Below the pieces are notes generated by a model that saw only the letters and a list, made by a program, of their open reading frames with translations, did not search any database and was not told the DNA's origin. The translations under genes and the position numbers were made by a program. This document shows positions 11,513 to 21,100 of a stretch of 64,000 bases of DNA, in pieces. The stretch's first letter is position 1. Every line of letters begins with the position of its first letter. This DNA is from Arachnopeziza araneosa (Eukaryota; Ascomycota; Leotiomycetes; Helotiales; Arachnopezizaceae). The stretch covers positions 62,001-126,000 of the forward strand of contig QYAI01000042.1 of the NCBI GenBank assembly GCA_003988855.1, written 5' to 3'.

Positions 11513-14405
11513 GGTCACCTCTGTAGAATGAGGGCACTAGGACAACGACGACGCGATGTCAAATCGCGACGGCGAGGAGTCTTGTATTTCGAATTCTTGG
11601 GTCGGTGGGGGGGGAGGGGCGGGGGTGATGTCTTCGGAGTGAGGTGAGGTGAGGTGATGTGAGGTGAGAAATAATTTAGTGGGGAGGTTTAGGGTGGTGG
11701 GCGGCGGGAGAAGGGAAGGGGGAATCAGGACGGACAGGGCGACTGATCAATCGATAAGGAATCGGGATGGCACGNCCTGGGCCGCAACGATGAGCAGCAG
11801 GCCTTGCGACAACAAGCACCTCGAGGCAAGGTGAGGCAGGCAATTCTGCGGCGCTTGTCCAACTGGGTCACCAAGTACCTCAGACTTTTTCTTGGTCCTC
11901 GAAAGGCTCCTGGTGAGAGGTGGGAACAGGCTCGGGTCGGCCCAGTCACAGTGGCTAGGAGGCAAAAAAAAGTACTTTTGGTCCAGTTCTGCTGTGTTGT
12001 CCTTCAGCCTAATTTGCAGTTGGGCACGAAGAGTAGTGGGTTGGGAGAAGACAGCTGCGAGGTGGCCGCATGGCTCTGACTTCTCACGAGTAGTAGTCTT
12101 GACGCAGCGACGACGCAATGCGAGAGAAGGTGAGAAAGCGAAGAAAGCAAGTCGGGAGGCGGGGAGGGACGAAGATAACTATCCTGGGGAGTTGAGGGGA
12201 AGACGAAGCTCGATATTCTACGACTCTTCCCGGCAGCTGTATGTAGGCAGTCACACTGACTCCATGACCGTTGTCGCGAGCATCTCGCTGCTTTCAGGCC
12301 TCCCAGTCGCTTCTGGCTCCCATCCAGTGTCGTGATTGGCATGTGTGGGATGCCAACACCATCTTTTGTCTTGGTTGTGCCACGCCCGAAAGCGTGGACG
12401 GCGGGCATTTGATGAATGACTCTCCCCGCCCCAGTAAAGCGAAGGGAGGGACTGCTATCAATGGCTGGCTAGAGACCAGATGCTGCCTCCTCCGTACCAT
12501 TCCTCGAGCACGCCAGTCATGATTGACGCCATTTACACACTTGGACAAGCCACCTTTATGCATTGCAGATGAGATGCCGAGTACCTCCCCTCTCCAATAA
12601 TCATCATGGATATCAATATCCTTCATTTGTAGTCGCAGGTGCTGTGTCTTCTGTTTACGCCAGCACCCTACCCGGCCGCGACGTATACCCTCCAGACGAT
12701 CTGATATACCAGTTCGATTCGTGAGCTCTGACCCGGTCGGCGCAGACATTGGACATTTCAAATGCGGTATTTCAGACTGATCAGGTTTCCTCGTGTTTAT
12801 TGGCATCCGGACGGCCACGGATCTGAGGTGAAAAGGGAGTGGTGCAGAAGTCTGCAAGTCATCCTTCACCAGCCGACTCCGGGAGCCATGGGAACCTCTC
12901 AAGCGGCGTCAGAGAGCTGAAGCTGAAGACTACTTAATACTACCTCGCTGTATAACTGAGCGAAACGGTTCATCGCGCTGATCATGGTTCTGGTGTTCAT
13001 CTTTTCGTCTCTCCTCCCCCGAAGGATTCAAGAGTCGAGGTGGGTTGACCAGTGAGCTTCGCTTAGCCCCATGCCCTATTATGCATTATTATGCATTGGA
13101 TGCAAGTTTGTGAAACTGATTGCTTGTACCCCATCTTTGCGGGAAAGCAGAGCAACCAAATACAGCAGACTCGCGCTTCTCGCAGATGAGAGAGAGGAGA
13201 TACAACGAGGACCAAGATCTCATATATCCGTGAGAGACGCCGCGCTTGTCCTACCTTGCTCCATCTCTCCACCTCGACTGAGCATGTTTTTGAGGGTCAC
13301 ACGTCGAGATAGCATCACACTTTCAAATCCGGTACCACTGCAGCGGGAAGCTAAATCTGATTCAGTGGCTCATCATTCCCGGCATCATTGGTGTGGCTTT
13401 TGCAAGGCTGAAGTGGGATGGTTGCTTTGACCTCCGGTGCCTTGACTTGGTGAGCCAGAACCTCAAAGAATATATCCTTTCAAGATTATCCAGAAAAAGC
13501 AAGTCAGAATTGCACAAATCAACGGAATCGCGAAGAGATCCTCAGCTATGATTCGTAGATTACTAAATAGAGAGGCGTCCCTCAATTGATCGTCCAGCTG
13601 CACACCATCAGAAATACACCGCCTTTTCAACTCCGAGCGTCATCAACGCAAATGCGACCGTGTGGCTCTCTCTCCCCAGATAACATATACGCCACACATC
13701 TCCAAAGGGCGCAGTTTGTGGATGAAACTGGATCACCGGAGGTTCTGGACGTCGTAGAGACCTATGAAATGAGGGGAAATCTGACGAATCGCTCGTAGAT
13801 TATCTGGAACCCACGCACACGAGACTCTAAGTTTGCCTTCCTCACTTGATTTTGTGACGCGGCTCTTTCAGGCCACCCTTTTCCCCGATCTCTTCCATTC
13901 CCGAGATGATTTTTCCATGGTTCTTGGGAGTGCTGCCTGTACACCTTCAAGGGTTGATACTCGGTTGAGCTCGTTGGCTCTCATTACCCAGACCTACTAG
14001 GGTCATGAGTATATCGAATTTGCCCAAAAGTGGCTCCCTACATAATCTTCTTCAGTGATTGGAGTACGGGTGACGAGGTTCACGTGAAGAATCCGACCCC
14101 CTAAGTGAGAGAAATATACTCCGTAGAATCCATGGCGATGGTTATTCGAAGAAGGAACGTTGAACTTTGTTACAGTTTCTGAGATATCGAGTCCTGATGC
14201 CAACTGAGGTGCAAGTATGACATATTTTGACCAATCTGATGTTGACAGTTGGTTGCAACAATGTCATGTGGCTCAGTGTGTTTGCAATTCATGTACCAGC
14301 GAGCTTGAGATAATGTACTAACAGCCCGAAGTATCAGATTTCTTTTGCCCACTGCAACGGTGTTAGTCTGTGGGATAGTTGCCCAAACACCAGGGATATG
14401 AGTTC
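11513..14405. other. Gene-poor 2.9-kb stretch
   Basis: Several overlapping ORFs of 60-200 codons occur on both strands, the longest at 12294-12902 (minus, 202 codons). None shows a domain, compositional evenness or splice structure that I can support. The part near 11.6-11.7 kb is a purine-rich promoter-like tract. A long 5' leader of the 9827-11512 gene or a non-coding RNA could lie here, but nothing proves it. Confidence 0.5.
11639..11668. repeat. GTGAG-type simple repeat in a promoter region
   Basis: Six tandem five-base units of GTGAG, one of them changed to GTGAT, occupy 30 bp just downstream of a G-rich tract at about 11605-11627. They lie about 125-155 bp upstream of the ATG at 11512. 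On that gene's strand this is a CT-rich tract. Confidence 0.75.
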
Positions 14406-16549
14406 TCAACCCGGTATTAAGAACTCAAATTGAACCGGACTAAACCAAGAGGTGTTACTTACTGATCCAGTCATGGTAGCCCAGAGATCATGATAAAGTG
14501 GAGTCCCAACCGAATTACTCGTACTCGTACTACCGCTCAAATCAAGAGAGTCTTCATGTATCAATTCCGGCGTTCCGAAATATGGGCTAAGTGTTGGATC
14601 GAAAACTGGACAATATCCCCTACTCGCAAATATTGAGTCACTCGGCAGGATATTGGCGACTCGTCTTTCCCAGGAACTCTTAACGCTTTCAAGAATGAGC
14701 TTGAAAACAAAAAGAACATCCGGGTTTTTCGGCTTCTCGCCCCCCTGTTGCTTTATAGATGATAGATGCTGGAATCGATAGCATAGAGAGTCAAGGTACA
14801 TTGATATTGGGATATTTGCTCGAGTGGTCTCGGCATCCCATGCCATATTTGTGGCCGTCAGAAACGTCAATCGAGATAGTACGAGTATAGCCTGAACAAC
14901 AAGTCCCCATTCAACAACTGTGAAGCAAAGATAGTTGGATTCTGGAACGGATAGGAGGTACTCAAAAAATCTTTTTGATGCAGCCAGGCATCCAGACAGG
15001 TGTGACGGTTCGACGATTCGTGTTGAAGATGACCGAAGATACTCTCGATAGCGGCGTGATAGGAGTCCCAAGTGGTAACTATAAATAGTAATCTCAGAGA
15101 AACGATCCATGAGCGCGAGAGAAACTTCAACATGTGAGTATGTGAGCAAGATTGGCTGAAATGGACTTACGCGTATTCTTAATATGATCAGGTGTCATAT
15201 TTCGCCACTGCTCAAGTTCAGCCCGGAAGAGTTGGACATTTAACGCCACGTTTCTAGCATGTATTTGCGCATCATCGATACCATCGAGCGAGGTCTGGGC
15301 TTCACCGATTCTTTCCGCTAATCTATGCAGTTTCATGAGGGAGAAAATCTCAACCGAAGGCTCATCCAACATTAGGGTTTCTCCATGCGTGTCCATCAGT
15401 TTTCGATAATGCATATTGTTCGGCTTTTGGAATCCTCTTGCAAGGCTATTATTTGTATCAGAAATTTGTTCTCAGTTGATTTCTACAAGACTTACGAAGC
15501 TGAAAGATAGTAACAGCCTAAGTATGCCCTCTTAGCTGCACTGGTAAAATACTCGCCCTGGATAAGACCTTGGCTATTCACAGCATTGAAACTTTCCAAG
15601 TTAGGCCGTTCTTGATCAAGTCCAAGATCCGTAACCAAACTGATAGCGAGATTCATATACCTTGGGATTAGCGGTTAGTAATTGCCTATACTGATATGTA
15701 GAGTGGATGTTAAGTGGGACAGCATGTGCACCTACATGAAAGCCTGATTGTTTCTAGGGTTCACGTGGAAAGGACACCTAAGCCCAGATTAGGAGCTCGG
15801 TCATTGAGAAAGAATCATAGTTACCAAGCAATATAGATTAAAAGTCCTTGAAGGTAATCCAAGCTTCTTCGACCATCCACAATGACCTTGCTGCTGAGAA
15901 CACGCCTGAACTCATAACTAATTTGATGGTACAAAGCTGGGTCTTTCATCGATGCCGACGTAAATAAGGCTAGAAGCAGGAAAGGGGATGTCCTTGCCAA
16001 TGAAGGCACTGTGGCCTCATTCGGAATTTGAACAAAAGGGAAAAATTTTGCTTTCCTTCGAAAAGTAGCCAATAACTCCTCAGCTTGCTGGAGATCGAGT
16101 TGTCGTCTTTCAATTAGGGTTGATTGAGGTGACTCAAAGGAAGGGCTGGAAGATTTCTCTTCGCCAAAAATCGCTCTGTGATGCTCATGGAGGTCAACAA
16201 CATCTCGGCTGGTATCTGGCTGTACCACAGTCGGAAGTCCCAAAGAGAACTCAGAATCACTAAAAATTGCTGGATCTCTCTTAACAACGTTCGATGCGGA
16301 TGCTCGACTGCAGCGAGTTAGCATAGTTGTGACGAAAGCAATACCCTGCATGATTTGACATGCTCTAACAAAATGGGTCAAGTACCTTGATACAGCTCTC
16401 ATAGGACGCGCTTTGGATCTGACCATACACTGGGACCCATTTTGTTCACATCGTTGACAGATGGCAGTCTCGGCTTTATAGATGCAGCGGCTTTTGCTCA
16501 CTCGACAAGCTTCACAAGCGCGAGCATTCCTCTTGGGGGCTTCTGTCAT
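14406..16549 (-). CDS. Zn(II)2Cys6 transcription factor, six exons
   Basis: Proposed exons are 16549-16386, 16307-15825, 15777-15736, 15660-15496, 15445-15171 and 15124-14406, giving 615 residues. The five introns (78, 47, 75, 50 and 46 bp) all keep frame; introns 1 and 3 have clear CTAAC branch sites. The binuclear zinc cluster is complete: Cys12, Cys15, Cys22, Cys31, Cys34 and Cys41. Residues following exon 3 (NLAISLVTDLGLDQ, then AAKRAYLGCYYLSAS) match the typical middle region of fungal zinc-cluster activators. A C-terminal segment reading LYHDLWATMTGS resembles the conserved end of many such factors. It should bind CGG half-sites in the nucleus. Targets are unknown; the adjacent EEP-family gene and candidate sites in its own promoter are the local candidates. 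Confidence 0.85.
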
Positions 16550-16650
16550 TTCGATGGTTGCTATATCCTCATCCGAAGAGCAAATTCAAGGATGAAAAAG
16601 CATTACTTTGTAGGGAAAGAATCTTTGCGATGAGACATCAGCTAGAGCAT

Positions 16651-16660
16651 CGGATATCCG
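16651..16660. promoter_or_regulatory. CGG-N4-CCG palindrome, candidate zinc-cluster binding site
   Basis: The perfect 10-bp palindrome CGGATATCCG lies about 100-110 bp upstream of the zinc-cluster factor's ATG. Inverted CGG half-sites with a short spacer are the usual target of Zn2Cys6 dimers, so autoregulation is possible. No expression evidence. Confidence 0.4.
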
Positions 16661-16783
16661 GATATAGCCTCTCCGACCAACTTTCCTTGTTTGCAGGGGC
16701 CACTGTCGTAGCTACATATTTTTGAGGTACTTGCCGCCTCAGTTTCGACGCCCCGCAGCGGACGGATGAAAATAGCCCGGGGT

Positions 16784-16794
16784 CGGTCATGCCG
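16784..16794. promoter_or_regulatory. CGG-N5-CCG inverted half-sites, second candidate site
   Basis: CGGTCATGCCG lies about 235-245 bp upstream of the zinc-cluster factor's ATG and 123 bp beyond the first palindrome. The spacer differs by one base from the first site, so the same dimer need not bind both. Confidence 0.3.
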
Positions 16795-17029
16795 AACAAG
16801 TAAACAATGGAAGACTATTTGTCAGCCTATCCGGGCCTGCTAATTAATTTGAATAGCGAGGCGTGANGAGTTTGACTACTAAGACATCGGATACTTGCAT
16901 CCACTGCACCGCTATATACCCACGAATAGGGTAAAAGCTGACGAGGACGTCACAAAGGGTTGGAAACGATATTCGGTTTCAAAGGTGAACCTCTATGACA
17001 CCAATCGCCTAATTGGCTTGACAAGCTCT

Positions 17030-17980
17030 TCATGATCGCAGAATAAGATCCGTCACACAAGCCCTGTGATCGGATAAGTAAACTCCATCATCAAACCGGT
17101 TCGCAAGTACGCCATATGTTCGATACACCACTCTATCTCCCTTCCTCGAAAATATAAAATCAATTCGACTCGGTTCATTGTCCACATATCCAAAGGATGT
17201 AAAAGTCATCTCGTTGCCGTATCTCATTCTGTCCGGAACTGCAAGCCGGATATCTTCCATAATAGACTCTGGCCCTGTCATAATCTGGTATGCACCATCA
17301 TCTGGGGGGCTATTAAAGTCTCCAGCCAGCAAAATAGCCGATGCATCATCATATTCAGTAAAGAATTTGATGCCTTCTAAGATGATTTTGGCACTTTGTT
17401 GCCTTGAAACGCGTCCTGCATTATCGAAATGAGTGCTGAGAACGGTGACTTTCTGGCCAGACTTGAAGTGAATAAAGTCGCCAATTGTTACAATCCGAAT
17501 CGAGTCAGCATCCCATCCCTTAGAAGGAACATCCGGCGTCGGGCTCAGCCAGCGATTCTCCCATCTCTTCAAATGCCAGACAGCTGGTCTGTAGAAGATA
17601 GGTGAATATTCGCCTGCTGTTTTTCCATCATCGCGGCCGACACCCACGTAAGCCCAGGGGCCGTCGGCCGAAGATGACTGGTTTAAATGATTTAAAATAT
17701 CGACTAGCTGAGAATGAAGCACTTCTTGCAGGCAAATAAATGTCGCCTGTTCAAGGGAGTTGAAGATGAGTTGTGAGCAGAGACGTGGACATCGGATTGG
17801 CCACAGCTCCTCTCCCTTAAAGGGGCTCTCTGTTGCATACCGAATGTTGTGTGTGATGATGCGAATATTGATTGAAGCCACTTTTGATGCATCAACTAGC
17901 TCCGAAGAGCTCGTCTCCTTGAGGTGGTCAACGGGGTTTCGGGTCATGATTTTGGTATTTATGGAAAAGAATGTGCTCAT
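17030..17980 (-). CDS. Endonuclease/exonuclease/phosphatase (EEP) superfamily hydrolase
   Basis: Intronless 316-residue frame starting at an ATG; Met12 is an alternative start. All catalytic blocks of the EEP fold are visible in order: THNIRY with Asn45, LQEV with Glu86, SPIFYR near 126-131, STHFDN with His184, GDFNS with Asp221 and Asn223, SRIDFIF with Asp274 and LSDHRA with Asp304 and His305. The enzyme is therefore probably an active metal-dependent phosphodiesterase or phosphatase. No signal peptide or membrane span is seen, so a cytosolic location is likely. The substrate (nucleic acid, inositol phosphate or another phosphodiester) cannot be decided from these motifs. It lies 480 bp upstream of the zinc-cluster factor, on the same strand. 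Confidence 0.9.
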   Translation of the reverse strand: MSTFFSINTKIMTRNPVDHLKETSSSELVDASKVASINIRIITHNIRYATESPFKGEELWPIRCPRLCSQLIFNSLEQATFICLQEVLHSQLVDILNHLNQSSSADGPWAYVGVGRDDGKTAGEYSPIFYRPAVWHLKRWENRWLSPTPDVPSKGWDADSIRIVTIGDFIHFKSGQKVTVLSTHFDNAGRVSRQQSAKIILEGIKFFTEYDDASAILLAGDFNSPPDDGAYQIMTGPESIMEDIRLAVPDRMRYGNEMTFTSFGYVDNEPSRIDFIFSRKGDRVVYRTYGVLANRFDDGVYLSDHRACVTDLILRS

Positions 17981-19217
17981 GAATGATTCCGAGAGGAATC
18001 CTCAAGATTGTTTTGCGAAACTGTATAAGCTTTTGCCTTGGGATAGAAAACTGAACATCAACTTGATTAATTTGAGCATTTCAGATGATGAGGCGAGGGG
18101 TAGCTAAAGCGGATGCAGGGTGCTCTTGATCGATGATTACGTAATACTAACCAGCGCCGCTAAGTTAAGTTAAGTTAAGTTAGCAACTGCCAAAAATAAA
18201 TGCTTCCAAATGCTCTACAAACGAGATCGGACAGATTTCCACGGAACTCTTACGACGATACATAACTTATCCCTAAAATCTTTAATCACCGGAAACGTCA
18301 TAATCGAAATATGCATTGTACATAAAATATTGAGCGGTCTAGCCAGAACGCTGTTTAAGAAATGGACGTGAATCCCGGCACTCAACGTCATCCTTTCTCC
18401 TCCGAGTTGGCCACTTCATCGCTTCCACGAGCAATTTAAATCAAGGTCAGTATGAGCTCAAGATCTGCGGCATACCTATCCACAATGATATCCCTCAGAA
18501 TGAGATTAAAGAGCTTTCAGCATACTGGGCTTACCCAGGTTAGCTTGCTCTTAAGCAACAGCAATAGTGTCGAGGAATTTACATCGCTTCGTCATTTACA
18601 TCACTTCTCCCTTACATTCAATCTTTGGTTAAACTTTATAATGAGTGAAAAAGGAGACACAAAAGCTTGATTTATGCCACCCCACAACCTTTGGAAATTC
18701 TACAGAATCTTGGTCCCGCAAAATATACATTCGCCGAACAAGAAGCAAGATATCAGTGCTCTAGCCCATACAACCGCGATGTGGAAGTGATGTACTTGAG
18801 ACATCCAAGCTTCTAGTTTAGGGCGAAAGCCGGTGGAGATTGATGTTCTCTATGTCCCCGTTTTCGTTTCAGGATCAAACTTCCAAACCACCTTTGGATT
18901 AGTCTGGAGATTTAGGAGTTTGAAGATCGCTCCGACAACCACCAAATTGTGCGGATCGGTCATAATTCGGATCATCTGGCAACTCCTATTCATTTACTTG
19001 TTCGGGGATATTCGAACACAGCTTTGAGATTTCAATTATCGCGCTAGAGAGATCCGTAAAAATGACTCCTTCTCTTATCGAGGGGATTGAGATGATGAAC
19101 TGAACATCACAGCGCTGACCGAAGTGAAAGAAACAGGCTTCGTTTTCTGGAAATGCACAAAGCATAACACATGATATCAGAGTTGAGGATAAAACTTTTC
19201 TTTATTTCCTTTGCGGT
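17981..19217. other. Intergenic spacer
   Basis: No gene supported. It includes the promoter side of the EEP gene, a TAAGT microsatellite, and the 3' flank of the Ser/Gln-rich membrane protein. Short ORFs at 18452-18670 and 18833-19027 have no recognisable features. Confidence 0.55.
18161..18183. repeat. TAAGT pentanucleotide repeat
   Basis: Four perfect TAAGT units followed by a partial unit ending in TAG, about 180 bp upstream of the EEP gene start. Confidence 0.8.
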
Positions 19218-21100
19218 CTACATTGCCTTTCCAACTCCAGGGGTATTTCTACTACTTCTACCACTCTCCACCTCACCCGAATGACTCGCTCGGAAATCTC
19301 GTAGATCCTCTACATAATCGACTACTGCCTCCATACTTTTCACGGGCCTACTCGAGCTTGGTCTTACTGGGAGGCCCAACCTAGGATTCCCTGGCAACCC
19401 AGTTACTGGTCGATTATTATTTCGTGGAGGAACCCAAGGACCTCTACTTCCTAAACTCGTTCGATTGGCATATAGCTCTCTCTGATCTTGGCGCGCTGCT
19501 AGCCATTCGGCTGTGTTTCGTATTGAGTTCTTTGACTGTGGTAGAGACATCTTATTCTGAGTCGTCAACGCTAGAGGTGTAGAATCTGCTTTTCTACTCC
19601 GTGGCGGTGACTGCAGCGGCGGTGAGCGTCCAGATTCTGGCACATCATCAGTCCAGACACTAGCTTGGCTTTCCCTATATTTGCTATCCGGAACTAGCCC
19701 TTTGGCCTTTAGAGCTTCAGGGCTTTTGATTGGAGTATCAGGACGTCTAAATCCGCTCTCGGATTTCGGCAGCTCTCTTGGCTCGACCACAGTTGTTTTC
19801 TTTCCCATAAATGAAAGTATTCTTGGGTTTAAGACCATAGAAGCAGTGGAATTTGACACTGTTGCCGATGTATTTGTTAAAGGGGTTTTAGGCTTTTCGA
19901 TATTTTGCAATCTTGGCTTGCTCGTTTCTTCGGATGGTGGTGGTGTTTTTAACTCTCCGGAAAGTTTGATGGGTCCAAAAGGCGACACCCCGTCTTGAAC
20001 TTTCAACCACGATCCAAGAGTTGGCGCCCGTGGAGGTTTACTCGGATTCCATTTTACTGTTGTGGTTTTTATTCCTAATTCGACTTTATTTGCCCCAACT
20101 GGCTTTCTTGCATCGGATCGGGAAGAGCCAAATCCTTTGCTAAAACTCCTCTTTTCATACTCCGTTTCGTCTGTCGCAGCAGTTTTCTGAGATGGATATT
20201 TGCCGTCGCCAAAATATCTTTCGCCAGCTCCTGGCGAATTTAGTTGTGCACGTGATCGTCTCCTTGCATTCCTCTTATGTCGAATAACCAGGAAGTATAT
20301 AAGTATAGTGATCAAAGTAGAAGCGATGATACTTCCAACNATAGCAATGGCTGCTTGAGTTGCAGTGACGGCTTGGACTTGCGAACTCTGAACTTGCTGA
20401 TTGGCAATTGCTACTTGAGAAGCTGCTGCTGCCTGTAAATCGATTAGAAACTATTTTGGAACGTCGCCATCTTCAACTTACACCAACTGCTGAGGCACTT
20501 CGGGTAGCAGCTGCTGCAGCTTGGAGAAAAGAAGATCCAGCTGCTGCTGCGCTTCCAGTGGCGGCTGCCACCGCAGCTCCTGCTTGTAATACAGCCCGTG
20601 AAGCATCCGCCTGTCAGAAATCATTAGCTCAAGTTCCTAATACCTGTCTGTTAGGTACATACTTGTGCTGAAGTCGCACTAGCTTGTGCACTCATCATCG
20701 AATCATTTGCCCTTGATATTGCCGCGTTGGCTGAAGACTGAGCGCTCGCGATTGCCGAATTTGCAGATGATATCGCACTCGAGATGCTTCTAGACGCCGC
20801 AGCCATCGATTGTGAGGCGTCATTACTGTACTGTTGACTTGCTTGCGAAGCAGATTGTTGGGCCTGTTGGATAGATTGAGAAGCAGATTGTTGGGCTTGT
20901 TGAATGGACTGAGACGCCTGATTAGAGAATTGTTGGATCGCCTGAGATGCGCTTTGAGCTGCCTGAGAGGAACATTGACTTGGATCCGTAGGATCCTGCG
21001 GTAGAGCTTCTGGATATCGAATTCGAAGTTCCGGAGCAGCGGTGATGAGTGCAATATGTGATAGTGTGTTGCTTGGAATATTACTAATTATGAAAGACAT
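19218..21100 (-). CDS. Ser/Gln/Ala-rich single-pass membrane protein, unknown function
   Basis: Best model: exons 21100-20663, 20610-20482 and 20396-19218, giving 581 residues. The extracellular-type N-terminal half is built of Ala, Ser and Gln, with an exact-length 11-residue tandem repeat (SIQQAQQSASQ). A membrane span follows (VGSIIASTLITILIYFLVI) and then RHKRNARRRSR, a stop-transfer that places the Pro/Ser-rich tail in the cytosol. This architecture recalls fungal stress-sensor-like proteins with an O-glycosylated stalk, but no WSC, Mid2 or other domain is recognised and no clear signal peptide is seen. Intron 1 (52 bp) is clean. The acceptor of intron 2 is uncertain: the canonical CAG at 20434 with its CTAAT branch leads to a stop or a wrong frame, whereas the CAG ending at 20397 restores the frame. 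An N lies at 20340. Start choice is also uncertain. Confidence 0.65.
20847..20912. repeat. 33-bp tandem repeat inside a coding exon
   Basis: Two copies, 20847-20879 and 20880-20912, differing at a few bases. They encode the duplicated 11-residue Gln/Ser/Ala unit of the membrane protein. The period is a multiple of three, so copy-number change would keep the frame. Confidence 0.85.

Noticed and set aside
12294..12902. 202-codon minus-strand ORF
   Set aside because: No recognisable family, no splice signals joining it to anything, and overlapping ORFs on the other strand.
5386..18000. Idea that the acetyltransferase, zinc-cluster factor and EEP hydrolase form a secondary-metabolite cluster
   Set aside because: The genes are separated by unrelated genes and 3-kb gaps, and no backbone synthase, P450 or transporter is present.
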